Source of the DNA: Chryseobacterium defluvii
GTDB lineage: Bacteria; Bacteroidota; Bacteroidia; Flavobacteriales; Weeksellaceae
Length of the DNA: 64,000 bases
Assembly (NCBI RefSeq): GCF_014204415.1
Contig: NZ_JACHLE010000006.1
Span: 1-64,000 of the forward strand
Direction: 5' to 3'
Position numbers and translations under genes: made by a program. The notes under the pieces are model-generated. The model was not told the DNA's origin. It saw only the letters and a program-made list of their open reading frames with translations, and made no database searches. Positions within the stretch are counted from its first letter, which is position 1. Every line of letters begins with the position of its first letter. Of this stretch, positions 19,916 to 28,200 are shown in pieces.

Positions 19916-19947
19916 AAACCCGAAGTCGCACAGATTTCGGGTTTTTT
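19916..19947 (+). terminator. Intrinsic terminator of the small transcription unit
   Basis: AAACCCGAA (19916-19924) pairs with TTCGGGTTT (19936-19944), followed by a T run to 19947. Confidence 0.8.
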
Positions 19948-20160
19948 ATTGCGCAATATTTCAAACTTGGTTTCCCCGAAATCTTTTTTTAATCATGCCA
20001 TTCTGAACACAGACTGAAGGTTTGCGAACATAGTTCAAAAGAATCTCTTCCTGTTATATTGATCAAAATGGCAATAATCAACTAAAATTTTAGTTGAATG
20101 ATGTTTTATGCTAAAAATCTAATATCTGGCATCTGACATCTCATATCTAAAACAAAAACA
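19948..20160. repeat. Spacer with a REP-like dispersed element
   Basis: No gene. Bases about 19995-20050 (CATGCCATTCTGAACACAG ... AAGAATCTCTTC) resemble the TGTCATTCTGAA...AATCTC intergenic element common in Bacteroidota. Just before rtcB there is a degenerate run of ATCTGGCATCTGACATCTCA type. Related elements occur at 24.65-24.79 kb. Confidence 0.45.
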
Positions 20161-21552
20161 ATGGGAAATTTAAAACTTAAAGGAAAAGATATATTAAAAC
20201 TGGGCTATCCGAACAATCAGAGTGTAAACATTGCTTTGGAGGTCATGAAAAGGAATTTTGCCACTAAAAATATTCATCATGTCAAATCTCTTTTAAAAGA
20301 AATACTGATGAGTCCGGAAAACTTTGAAAAAGACCTGGCCTTTGGGCAGATTGCGGAAGCACTGCTTTCGTCAAAGAAAACAGAAAAAAGAATGCTGAAT
20401 ACACAGCGTGCTTCTTTTCAGGTTTTCGGGAACAATATTTCAGAAGAAGCGAAGAACCAGTTATACACCGCTTTAAAATTGCCGGTGTCGGTTCAGGGTG
20501 CTTTAATGCCCGATGCCCATAGTGGTTACGGACTTCCGATCGGCGGGGTTCTTGCCGTGGAAAATGCCGTGATCCCTTATGGAGTGGGAATGGATATCGG
20601 CTGCAGAATGAGTCTCAGTATTTTGGATACCCCAATTTCATACCTGGACGGTGCAAAAGATAAATATGAAAAAGCACTCGCGGAGCATACCAAATTCGGG
20701 ATGTACGAAACGCATAAATCTCATGGGGAACATGAAATTTTTGACAGAGATACATTCGATCTGATCCCGATTTTGAGAAGACTCAAAGGAAAAGCCATTA
20801 AGCAGATGGGAACTTCCGGTGGCGGAAACCATTTTGTGGAATTCGGGGAAGTGGAAATTACGGAAGAGGATGTCCAGATCGGGCTTCCAAAAGGGAAATA
20901 CCTGGGAATCCTTTCACACAGCGGTTCCCGTGGATTAGGAGCGGAAATTGCCCAATACTACTCCAGGGTAGCAATGGAGCAATGTCCTTTGCCCAAAGAA
21001 GCACAAAACTTTGCGTGGCTGGATCTGAACACTCACCTTGGATTAGAATATTGGACAGCAATGAATTTAGCAGGAGATTACGCTTCGGCCTGTCATGATG
21101 ATATCCACAGGAGGCTGGTGAAAGCCGTTGGAGGAAGAGTGAAAGCAAGGATCGAAAACCATCACAACTTTGCATGGAAAGAGATCCATAACGGGAAAGA
21201 AGTGATCGTTCACAGGAAAGGGGCCACTCCCGCCAATGAAAACGAATTGGGGATGATTCCCGGATCCATGACGGCAAAAGGATTTATCGTCCGCGGTAAA
21301 GGAAATCCTGAATCATTGAATTCCGCTTCACATGGTGCAGGGAGAGCGTATTCAAGAGGAGAATGCAGAAGCCTTTTCACTCAGAATGACATCAAAAAAG
21401 AATTGAAGCTTAAAAATGTTATCCTGATGGGTGGAAATGCCGAAGAAGCCCCGATGGCTTATAAAGACATTAATGAAGTCATGAATGCACAAAGCGAACT
21501 GGTGGATATCCTCGGAACCTTTCAGCCAAGGATCGTGAGAATGGATAAGTAA
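20161..21552 (+). CDS. rtcB: RtcB-family RNA ligase
   Basis: A 463-aa GTP- and Mn-dependent ligase joining 2',3'-cyclic phosphate (or 3'-phosphate) and 5'-OH RNA ends. Hallmarks are visible: PDAHSGYGLPIGGV, GVGMDIGCRM with the metal-binding Cys, GGGNHFVEFG, HSGSRGLG, and SASHGAGR. HRKGATPA carries residues of the guanylation site. Slightly shorter than tRNA-splicing RtcB, which suits the bacterial group paired with PrfH. The PrfH gene follows 81 bases later, so the job is probably repair of nuclease-cut rRNA or tRNA rather than intron splicing. Confidence 0.93.
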   Translation: MGNLKLKGKDILKLGYPNNQSVNIALEVMKRNFATKNIHHVKSLLKEILMSPENFEKDLAFGQIAEALLSSKKTEKRMLNTQRASFQVFGNNISEEAKNQLYTALKLPVSVQGALMPDAHSGYGLPIGGVLAVENAVIPYGVGMDIGCRMSLSILDTPISYLDGAKDKYEKALAEHTKFGMYETHKSHGEHEIFDRDTFDLIPILRRLKGKAIKQMGTSGGGNHFVEFGEVEITEEDVQIGLPKGKYLGILSHSGSRGLGAEIAQYYSRVAMEQCPLPKEAQNFAWLDLNTHLGLEYWTAMNLAGDYASACHDDIHRRLVKAVGGRVKARIENHHNFAWKEIHNGKEVIVHRKGATPANENELGMIPGSMTAKGFIVRGKGNPESLNSASHGAGRAYSRGECRSLFTQNDIKKELKLKNVILMGGNAEEAPMAYKDINEVMNAQSELVDILGTFQPRIVRMDK

Positions 21553-21556
21553 TTTG

Positions 21557-21611
21557 GTTAATAGTTGAGAGTTGTCAGTTGATAGATTACTTCATGCTGA
21601 CAACTATTAAC
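21557..21611. repeat. Inverted repeat between rtcB and prfH
   Basis: Perfect 11-base arms GTTAATAGTTG (21557-21567) and CAACTATTAAC (21601-21611) with a 33-base loop. Similar intergenic inverted repeats occur at 37.7 and 48.7 kb. It may modulate readthrough from rtcB into prfH, or be a dispersed element. Confidence 0.5.
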
Positions 21612-21633
21612 GATCAACAGTCAACGAAAAAAA

Positions 21634-22332
21634 ATGGAAAAAATCATACAAATTACCTCAGGAAGAGGGCCTTTGGAATGCCAGTGGGTGGTTGCCAAAG
21701 TTCTGAAGGCTTTCCTTGAGGAAGCAAAACAGGAAAAAATAGAATACGGGATCATCCATAGAGAAAACGGGGATGAAAACCTGACCCTGAAATCCGTAAC
21801 CCTGCTTTTAAAAGGAAAAGACCTATCTCAATTTTTAAAAGGATGGTTGGGAAGTATCTGCTGGACTGGAAAAAGCACGTTCAGAAAGCTGCATAAAAGA
21901 AGCAATTGGTATATTGGTGTTTTTGAGCTGGAGGGACTGGAGGAAATACACTTTAATGAAAAAGAGATTCAGTTTCAGACCACGAGAAGCCAGGGAAGCG
22001 GAGGACAGAATGTAAATAAAGTAAATACAGCTGTTCGGGCAACCCATGTACCAACGGGACAAAGCGTTTTTGTGCAGGATTCACGTTCACAACTGGAGAA
22101 TAAAAAGCTTTCCATTATTCGCTTAAAAGAAAAAATAATGGGGTTGCATATTCAGCAGCTGGAAAATAAGATGCAGGAAACGTGGAACAATCACCTGCAG
22201 GTACAGAGAGGAAACCCTGTCCGGACATTTACCGGGACAGATTTTAAAAAGAATAATAAGGATAAATCTTTCAAAAAACAAAGAAGTATCCTGAAAAATG
22301 AACTTAAAAATTATAAAAATGACCTTAACTAA
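21634..22332 (+). CDS. prfH: Peptide chain release factor H
   Basis: A 232-aa RF homologue with the catalytic GGQ at 123-125 in GSGGQNVNK, followed by the conserved DSRSQLENKK segment. It lacks the codon-recognition PxT or SPF tripeptide of RF1/RF2, and is short, as PrfH proteins are. PrfH releases peptides from ribosomes whose decoding centre is damaged, so that the partner RtcB can reseal the RNA; this is known for the PrfH-RtcB pair in other bacteria. It lies downstream of rtcB and overlaps the TPR gene. Confidence 0.9.
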   Translation: MEKIIQITSGRGPLECQWVVAKVLKAFLEEAKQEKIEYGIIHRENGDENLTLKSVTLLLKGKDLSQFLKGWLGSICWTGKSTFRKLHKRSNWYIGVFELEGLEEIHFNEKEIQFQTTRSQGSGGQNVNKVNTAVRATHVPTGQSVFVQDSRSQLENKKLSIIRLKEKIMGLHIQQLENKMQETWNNHLQVQRGNPVRTFTGTDFKKNNKDKSFKKQRSILKNELKNYKNDLN

Positions 22333-22831
22333 AAATAAATACTACTTTGAGGCTTTGGACAACTACCCATACAGCCTTCCACAATGCCTGGAAGCATTGA
22401 ACTATGCGTTGTCCTATGATCCTGAAGATGCGGACAGCCTATGCCTGATGGGGAGACTGCATACTGAAATTCTGAATGACTATGAAACGGCAAAGACCTA
22501 TTTCGAAGAAGCTATGCAGAGTAATATTAATAACATCAGTACTCCCAAATATTATATTCACTGCCTTTTAAATAATGAAGATTATGAAGAAGCGGAAAAA
22601 TTAATAGAGTTTGCTTTGAAAATAAAAGGAATAGATAAAGCGAATATCCTGTATTGGAAATCTCTTCTGTTTGAAAAAAGAAGAGAATATGATAAGGCTC
22701 TGGAGCAAATAAAGGAAGCTGGAAAATTTAGCTATAATAAGAACATGACCGATTTCCTGGAAGCCAGAGAGAAGTTTGTGAAAGATAAAATGCCGAAAAA
22801 GAAAAATAAAAAAAAGAAGGGGACGAAATAA
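22319..22831 (+). CDS. Tetratricopeptide-repeat protein, third gene of the rtcB-prfH operon
   Basis: A 170-aa soluble protein with TPR-like helices (ALNYALSYDPEDADSLCLMGRLH, then ETAKTYFEEAMQSN, then EKLIEFALK and DKALEQIKEAG) and a lysine-rich tail (KKKNKKKKGTK) that could bind RNA or ribosomes. The start at 22319 overlaps the prfH end by 14 bases; an ATG at 22298 would overlap further. Overlap implies translational coupling with prfH. A terminator follows directly. A role in rescue/repair is inferred from the operon only. Confidence 0.72.
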   Translation: MTLTKNKYYFEALDNYPYSLPQCLEALNYALSYDPEDADSLCLMGRLHTEILNDYETAKTYFEEAMQSNINNISTPKYYIHCLLNNEDYEEAEKLIEFALKIKGIDKANILYWKSLLFEKRREYDKALEQIKEAGKFSYNKNMTDFLEAREKFVKDKMPKKKNKKKKGTK

Positions 22832-22843
22832 GTCTCCTTTTTT
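22817..22843 (+). terminator. Terminator of the rtcB-prfH-TPR operon
   Basis: AAGGGGAC (22817-22824) pairs with GTCTCCTT (22832-22839, one G-U) around a 7-base loop; a T run follows. It overlaps the TPR stop codon. Confidence 0.7.
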
Positions 22844-22856
22844 GTAGCTTTAATCT

Positions 22857-23459
22857 ATGAAACACTTTATTTTTTTAATCTTATTGATAATTATTTCGTG
22901 TAAAAAGGCAGAGCCTCAGATCAAAATTCTTCAAAAAGATACAGATTTGGATTTAAGATATGAAGTTTTGAATCAATTGATTGAGAGTGATTCTTCAACC
23001 TATGCAATGGATAAGTTCCTATATATTACTACACTAAGAAGGGTTTATCTTTATGAAAATGAGAGTGATGAACCAAAACCAATTGGAATAACCTTAAAAT
23101 ATGACTCGATTTTCTCTCAAAAGGATTCTGCTTATTATAGGAATCAGGAAAAAATAATTTTAGGTTTTGGATTTGATAAAACCAGAATTAATCAAAAATT
23201 ACAGTATGCTACAGATGAGGAACTTCACAAATTAGATCATAATAAAGGTGATGATTTTTGGACCGAATTTGAGAAAAAATATGGAAGAAAATGTATTCGT
23301 AGTTTTTCTGTGCCCTTTTTTAACAAAGATAAAACAATGTGTATTGTTCAAAACTCGATCTCCTGTGGTTATTTAAACGCGAACGGGTATACTGCAATTT
23401 ATAAAAAAATCAATGGGAAATGGACAGAAATAAAATCGTTTGATCACTGGATAAGCTAG
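22857..23459 (+). CDS. Lipoprotein of unknown function
   Basis: A 200-aa protein with a lipoprotein signal (MKHFIFLILLIIISC, Cys at residue 15). The mature part is charged with an FWTEFEKKYGRK stretch and a cysteine pair late in the chain (VQNSISCGY region). No known family recognised. It is followed after 3 bases by the epimerase gene, so the two are probably cotranscribed. Confidence 0.7.
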   Translation: MKHFIFLILLIIISCKKAEPQIKILQKDTDLDLRYEVLNQLIESDSSTYAMDKFLYITTLRRVYLYENESDEPKPIGITLKYDSIFSQKDSAYYRNQEKIILGFGFDKTRINQKLQYATDEELHKLDHNKGDDFWTEFEKKYGRKCIRSFSVPFFNKDKTMCIVQNSISCGYLNANGYTAIYKKINGKWTEIKSFDHWIS

Positions 23460-23462
23460 AAT

Positions 23463-24455
23463 ATGAAGATCAATTTTATAATAAAACAGCTCCAACTAAA
23501 AGAAACATTTTCCATTGCTTACGGAAACTATGATAAAAGACAGGCGTTGCTCGTAGAATTATCTTATCTGGACAGCAAAGGATACGGGGAATGTGTAGAG
23601 ATAGATTATTATCACATCAGTCTTCAAAACTTTGTCTTAAAATTAAAGGAAATCCAATCAGCAATTGAAGCTCACAAAATCGTCCACCCGAAAGAATTTT
23701 TTCAGTTTCTTTTGAGCTTGAATCTGCATCCTTTTTTACTCTCCGCTTTAGACTGTGCGTATTGGGATCTGTTTGGAAAACTGGAGAATAAAAGTTTTAT
23801 TGAGCTTAATCGGCTTCCTGCCGAACATTTGACGGAAAGCTCAATAACCATTTCCGTAGACACTATTGATGAACAGATCCGGAAAATTGAAGAAAGCCTA
23901 TGGAATAAATTTAAAGTAAAATGCAAAGGATTAGATAAAAACAATGTTGAAAAGCTTTTACTTTCCGATAGGAATATCGCGTTGGATTCCAATGCGAGTT
24001 TTACGGATGAAGACTGTATCTGGTTGCAGGAAAATGCGGGTATTCAGAAATTCCTGTATCTGGAACAGCCAAGGCCAATCGACCAATATCGGATTTTAAG
24101 AAAAGACCGTTTTGCCAACTGGATGGCAGATGAAGATTGCCAGAATATAGAATCACTGGATGAGTTGATCCCTTACTATAAAAGCATCAATATAAAACTG
24201 ATGAAATGCGGAGGCCTAACACCGGCTTTACAAATGATCCGTAAAGCAAAGGAACTAGGCTATAAGATCATGGTCGGATGCATGACAGAATCGTCTGTAG
24301 GAATATCTGCCGGATGCGTCCTGACAGGCCTTACAGATTATGCAGACCTGGATGGAGCCAATCTTATTTCCAATGATTATGCCACCGGAAATTTTGTGGA
24401 GAACGGGAAAATAATACTATCCGGCAAACCTGGTTTGGGAATAGACTTGAAGTAG
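23463..24455 (+). CDS. Enolase-superfamily enzyme, probable L-Ala-D/L-Glu (dipeptide) epimerase
   Basis: A 330-aa mandelate racemase/muconate lactonizing enzyme-like protein. The capping domain is followed by a barrel with the K151-V-K153 catalytic motif, metal ligands in ALDSNAS (Asp), YLEQP (Glu) and ADEDCQ (Asp), and IKLMKCGGL carrying the opposite catalytic lysine. The MTESSVG segment near residue 275 suits dipeptide epimerases. Such enzymes epimerise dipeptides from peptidoglycan turnover. Substrate specificity in this superfamily varies, so the exact reaction is inferred. Confidence 0.82.
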   Translation: MKINFIIKQLQLKETFSIAYGNYDKRQALLVELSYLDSKGYGECVEIDYYHISLQNFVLKLKEIQSAIEAHKIVHPKEFFQFLLSLNLHPFLLSALDCAYWDLFGKLENKSFIELNRLPAEHLTESSITISVDTIDEQIRKIEESLWNKFKVKCKGLDKNNVEKLLLSDRNIALDSNASFTDEDCIWLQENAGIQKFLYLEQPRPIDQYRILRKDRFANWMADEDCQNIESLDELIPYYKSINIKLMKCGGLTPALQMIRKAKELGYKIMVGCMTESSVGISAGCVLTGLTDYADLDGANLISNDYATGNFVENGKIILSGKPGLGIDLK

Positions 24456-24824
24456 AACACTCTCAAAAAACCTGATGAAGAGAAAAACCGGCCTTTTATT
24501 CATCATAACAACAAAAGCTGAATACAAAATAAATAAAAACCCTTACAAATTAATCAGACTATACAAACTTTAAAACATAATCATCAGTTAAATCCGCCCA
24601 ATCTGCGGGAGAAAATAGATTAAAGATAAATTTTAATTAAGCATCCCCGACTGCCATTCCTGTGAAGGAGGAATCTCATGTAAGCTTAATTCATCCACTT
24701 ACACCATACCCAGAACAAGAATAATTTAGTATTGTCATTCCGTAGAAACCTAACGAAGTAGTTCGACGAAGTCAATCTAAACCGTATTGAGGTGCTTTGA
24801 CTGGCTTTAAACCAATCTGTTAAA
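24456..24824. repeat. 369-base spacer with REP-like dispersed elements
   Basis: No gene seen. Two elements of the TGTCATTCC...AATCT type are recognisable: TGCCATTCCTGTGAAGGAGG around 24650-24683 and TTGTCATTCCGTAGAAACC around 24735-24785. They resemble the element at 20.0 kb. The first half is low-complexity AT-rich sequence. Confidence 0.5.
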
Positions 24825-25118
24825 TTACTTCTTTACAGAAACAACATAATCATAAACCCACTGGTGTTGCTCCTCTGTCAGTTTTGCTTTAGGAGCCATA
24901 GAATTCATGATCCCTACCCATTGTACAGAAGTATAGGCCGTTGGCTTTGGCAGCTCGTGGCATTTACCGCATGAGTTTTCAAAAATAGTTTTCCCTTGGG
25001 CAAGTTGTTCAGCTGTAGACACTGCAGGTCCCGCAGAGGCAGTAGGAGTTGTGGCTTTTGGTGTACAGGAAGCCAGCAAAACAGCAGTAAATGAGGCTAC
25101 AGCAATGAATTTTTTCAT
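24825..25118 (-). CDS. Small monohaem cytochrome c lipoprotein
   Basis: A 97-aa protein starting at 25118 with a lipoprotein signal (MKKFIAVASFTAVLLASC). After an Ala/Thr-rich linker comes a single haem c motif CGKCH and a late Met (MNSMAPK) that could be the sixth ligand. It is probably an envelope-anchored electron carrier, for example to a terminal oxidase. It stands alone on the minus strand, tail-to-tail with the epimerase gene. A longer start at 25166 would place 16 residues ahead of the signal and is rejected. Confidence 0.82.
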   Translation of the reverse strand: MKKFIAVASFTAVLLASCTPKATTPTASAGPAVSTAEQLAQGKTIFENSCGKCHELPKPTAYTSVQWVGIMNSMAPKAKLTEEQHQWVYDYVVSVKK

Positions 25119-25140
25119 GAGTTTAAAATTTGATTGAAAA

Positions 25141-25148
25141 CAAATGTA
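25141..25148 (-). promoter_or_regulatory. -7 promoter box for the small cytochrome c gene
   Basis: Reads TACATTTG on the minus strand, about 23 bases before the ATG at 25118. No -33 box recognised. Confidence 0.45.
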
Positions 25149-25325
25149 ATAAATTCCTCCTGCCATTAAGAAAAGAGAACGTAGTTTTAATTTAGAAGAA
25201 ATAAAAGTAACAACACATAAGGTTGTGAATTCATTTTATTTGTCAATTTCTAGAAATTCGTTTGTGAAGTAAAATTCACTATTCACAATTGACTATTCAC
25301 CATCTACTTTCTCACATTTAATTAT

Positions 25326-25333
25326 TATTTTTG
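25326..25333 (+). promoter_or_regulatory. -7 box only 6 bases from the meaB start (possible leaderless mRNA)
   Basis: TATTTTTG matches TAnnTTTG. The A of the ATG at 25339 lies where transcription would be expected to begin. The spacer upstream (25260-25310) contains AAATTCACTATTCAC-type repeats like those at 37.8 kb. Confidence 0.45.
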
Positions 25334-25338
25334 ATTCG

Positions 25339-26328
25339 ATGAAATTTTCTACAGAAGAGCTAATAGAAGGAATACAATCCGGCAATAAACGCCTGATCGC
25401 AAAAGCTATTACCCTGGTGGAAAGTAAAAAAGCAGAGCACAGGCAGCAGGCAGAAGAACTTTTGAAAAAAATAATGCCCCTTACGGGCAATTCCATAAGA
25501 GTAGGCGTAACTGGCGTACCCGGTGCCGGAAAATCTACATTTATAGAAAATTTCGGAAGGCTGGCTATTTCTGACGGCAAAAAAGTGGCGGTATTAGCCA
25601 TCGATCCAAGCTCAGCCATTAATAAAGGCAGTATTTTAGGAGACAAAACACGGATGGAAGAACTGGCCAGAGAAGAAAATGCCTTTATCCGTCCTTCACC
25701 AAGCTCCGGTTTCTTAGGCGGGGTTGCCAATACCACTTTCGAGACCATGATGATCTGTGAAGCCGCAGGATACGATTATATTCTTATAGAAACAGTGGGA
25801 GTAGGGCAGTCCGAGGTTTTGGTGGCCGATATTACCGATGTTTTTTTATTCCTGAAAATTATCGGTGGCGGAGATGAGCTTCAGGGAATAAAGCGGGGCA
25901 TCATGGAAATGGTGGATGTGATTTTTATTAATAAAGTGGAAGAGGATAATCTCAACAAAGCAAAAAATACCCGTCTGGAGCTCAAAAGAGCCCTGGATTT
26001 TATCCCGCCGAAGGAAAAAAACTGGAAAGTCCCGGTGCTTTTAGGTTCTGCATTGCACAGTGAAGGGCTAGAAGAAGTCTATACCACTATTGATCAGTTC
26101 ATCAGCCTGAAAAAGAAAACCGGGAGCTTTGAAGCTGTCAGGACCCGGCAGGCAGAAAAAAGATTTGATTATTGGGTGCAGGAATACATTTTATCTGTGA
26201 TGAAAAAGAGTAATTCTGTAGAAGAGGCTTATATACAGCACAAAAAAAATGCCTCGGCCATGATCTCAAATCCCAGTACCGAAGCAAAATTATTTGTTGA
26301 AAGATTTCTTTCTAAAGATCAGGATTAA
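25339..26328 (+). CDS. meaB: MeaB/ArgK-family GTPase, methylmalonyl-CoA mutase chaperone
   Basis: A 329-aa G3E-type GTPase. The Walker A loop GVPGAGKST is at residues 59-67, followed by IDPSSAINKGSILGDKTRM (switch region), ETVGVGQSEV and INKVEEDN (guanine specificity). MeaB loads and protects the B12 cofactor of methylmalonyl-CoA mutase, using GTP as a gate. The mutase large subunit lies 6.6 kb upstream on the same strand. Its stop overlaps the tail of the convergent DUF4251 gene by 4 bases. Confidence 0.93.
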   Translation: MKFSTEELIEGIQSGNKRLIAKAITLVESKKAEHRQQAEELLKKIMPLTGNSIRVGVTGVPGAGKSTFIENFGRLAISDGKKVAVLAIDPSSAINKGSILGDKTRMEELAREENAFIRPSPSSGFLGGVANTTFETMMICEAAGYDYILIETVGVGQSEVLVADITDVFLFLKIIGGGDELQGIKRGIMEMVDVIFINKVEEDNLNKAKNTRLELKRALDFIPPKEKNWKVPVLLGSALHSEGLEEVYTTIDQFISLKKKTGSFEAVRTRQAEKRFDYWVQEYILSVMKKSNSVEEAYIQHKKNASAMISNPSTEAKLFVERFLSKDQD

Positions 26329-26852
26329 AGTTTGGTTTCGTTCATAGAAATATATCCGTCATAAGATATTGGCTGCCTATCGGTACTTCTCATTGAAGTA
26401 AAGGCTTTTCCGTTCTTAAAGACCTCTATGATAATTTCCGTAACATCTTTTACATCATTGGGTTTTATTCTTACCACCCAGTTCCCTTTTTTATTCTGAG
26501 ATTTGTTCACTGTAAAATCTTTGGAAACAAATCTATAGCTGTTATCATTATTATAATTAGGTCTGAAGGATCTGCCGAAATACGGAAGAACAACATCCAG
26601 GGTATTACTTCTTAATTCTACCGTATAATTGGCATCCAGCTCCAACATCCTGGTGGAAGTGGCATTCGGCATAGAATTCATCAGGTTGATCACATCATAA
26701 TTGGTAGGATTAGCCCTTTGCGCATGGAAGGTAAATTCCTGAGAACTGACCCATGCATCTACCGTTTTTGAATCCACTGTACTCTGAGAAGAGCAGCTTT
26801 GAAAGAAAAATAAAAATCCAAAAACAAATAGAATTGAAATATACTTTTTCAT
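26325..26852 (-). CDS. DUF4251 lipoprotein
   Basis: A 175-aa protein with lipoprotein signal (MKKYISILFVFGFLFFFQSC). The mature region has the DUF4251 pattern: FTFHAQRANPTN, PYFGRSF, and a late FKNGKAFTSMRS. The family is common in Bacteroidota envelopes and has no known function. The 26894 start adds 14 residues before the signal and is rejected. Convergent with meaB, ends overlapping by 4 bases. Confidence 0.85.
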   Translation of the reverse strand: MKKYISILFVFGFLFFFQSCSSQSTVDSKTVDAWVSSQEFTFHAQRANPTNYDVINLMNSMPNATSTRMLELDANYTVELRSNTLDVVLPYFGRSFRPNYNNDNSYRFVSKDFTVNKSQNKKGNWVVRIKPNDVKDVTEIIIEVFKNGKAFTSMRSTDRQPISYDGYISMNETKL

Positions 26853-26958
26853 GACCTTAATAATTATTAAATTTAGATAGCAAAATGTATGCAAATCTTC
26901 TTCCGGAATATTTTTTGGAATAAAAATTGTTAAGGTTGAATTAATAACACTCTAAACT

Positions 26959-27768
26959 ATGAAAATAACACATCTATTAGGAATAGGAGCAATGGTAATG
27001 TCTGTTGCAGCCTGTACCACAAACCCGATCACGGGAAGATCTTCTTTGCAGCTCGCCAACAACTCAGAAATCATGACGATGTCTGCACAGGAATATAAAA
27101 CAACCCTGTCCAAAGGTAAGGTGATTACCGGAACAGCGGATGCAAAAAGAGTGGCCAATGTAGGAACCAGAATAAAAAGTGCTGCCGAAAAATACTATCA
27201 GAGTATAGGAAGATCAGCAGACTTAGCTAATTATAAATGGGAATTTAATCTTTTACAGAGCAATGAGCTGAACGCATGGTGTATGCCTGGCGGAAAAGTG
27301 GCTGTATACACCGGAATATTACCGGTAACCAAAGATGAAAACGGATTGGCGGTAGTAATGGGGCATGAAGTATCCCACGCATTGGCAGGCCACGGAAACG
27401 AAAGGATCTCCCAAGCTATGGTAGCACAATATGGAGGAGCCATTTTGGGAAGCACCATATCCAATTCTCAATGGGCAGGAATTTTCGAGCAGGTATATCC
27501 TATAGGATCACAGGTTGCCCTATTGAAATACGGAAGAAACCAGGAATCCGAAGCAGATAAAATGGGATTATATTTAATGGGTATGGCAGGGTATGATCCG
27601 AGGGCGGCGATACCATTCTGGAACAGAATGGAAGCAGCCTCTGCAGGAAGTAGCAGGCCACCTCAGTTTTTATCTACCCACCCGAATCCTGAAACAAGAA
27701 TTTCAGATATCCAGAAAGACCTGCCAAAAGCTTTGGAATATTATAAGGCTGCCGGTGGAAAAATATAG
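26959..27768 (+). CDS. M48 family zinc metalloprotease, lipoprotein
   Basis: A 269-aa protein with a lipoprotein signal (AMVMSVAAC). The catalytic HEVSH is at 136-140, the third zinc ligand is probably E196 in ESEADKMG, and NPETRISDI follows. These are the LoiP/BepA-like M48 hallmarks. Relatives act in outer-membrane protein quality control. It stands alone, with a strong terminator following. Confidence 0.92.
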   Translation: MKITHLLGIGAMVMSVAACTTNPITGRSSLQLANNSEIMTMSAQEYKTTLSKGKVITGTADAKRVANVGTRIKSAAEKYYQSIGRSADLANYKWEFNLLQSNELNAWCMPGGKVAVYTGILPVTKDENGLAVVMGHEVSHALAGHGNERISQAMVAQYGGAILGSTISNSQWAGIFEQVYPIGSQVALLKYGRNQESEADKMGLYLMGMAGYDPRAAIPFWNRMEAASAGSSRPPQFLSTHPNPETRISDIQKDLPKALEYYKAAGGKI

Positions 27769-27791
27769 CTATTAGAATTTTAATCCTGATG

Positions 27792-27832
27792 AAGCCTTAT
27801 TAAATTTTTATTACATTTGATAAGGCTTTTTA
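27792..27832 (+). terminator. Terminator after the M48 protease gene
   Basis: Perfect 9-bp arms AAGCCTTAT (27792-27800) and ATAAGGCTT (27820-27828), then T residues. Confidence 0.75.
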
Positions 27833-27852
27833 ATTTTATTAAACACAACATT

Positions 27853-28164
27853 ATGAAGAGTTTATCATTTACCGGACTTATTCTTTTAGCTGTATCAGCA
27901 TTACTTTTTTATCTTACAACGAACTTTGCGGTGGAAGAAATCAAGCTTAATCATATTATGGGAATGATGGCCGGGGTAGGACTTGGGCTTATTATCGGCG
28001 GAATGGTGGGATATATAAGTAAAGGCAGTGCCATTAAAGAAGAGCAGAAAAGAAAAGAATTTAAGCAGCTCCAAAAAGATAAAGTAGAATTGGAAAAACA
28101 GGCTGCCGAGATTGCAAAACGTCAGGCAGAACTGGACAATCAAAATAAAAATCCTCAGGTTTAA
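27853..28164 (+). CDS. Small membrane protein with a cytoplasmic coiled-coil tail
   Basis: A 103-aa protein with two membrane segments (about 5-25 and 36-58) and a charged helical tail (about 60-98) rich in Lys, Glu and Gln, likely coiled coil. The ATG at 27853 is used because an earlier in-frame ATG at 27817 falls inside the upstream terminator. No family recognised. It has its own terminator. Confidence 0.7.
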   Translation: MKSLSFTGLILLAVSALLFYLTTNFAVEEIKLNHIMGMMAGVGLGLIIGGMVGYISKGSAIKEEQKRKEFKQLQKDKVELEKQAAEIAKRQAELDNQNKNPQV

Positions 28165-28179
28165 ACTGAGGATTTTTTT
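28150..28179. terminator. Terminator between convergent genes
   Basis: AATCCTCAG (28150-28158) pairs with CTGAGGATT (28166-28174) around 7 bases; T run to 28179. It can serve the plus-strand small membrane protein. Confidence 0.75.
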
Positions 28180-28200
28180 ATAGTTGTTATTTTCTTTTGA

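Noticed and set aside
27817..27852. Upstream ATG for the small coiled-coil membrane protein
   Set aside because: It falls in the terminator of the M48 gene; the ATG at 27853 gives a proper membrane start.
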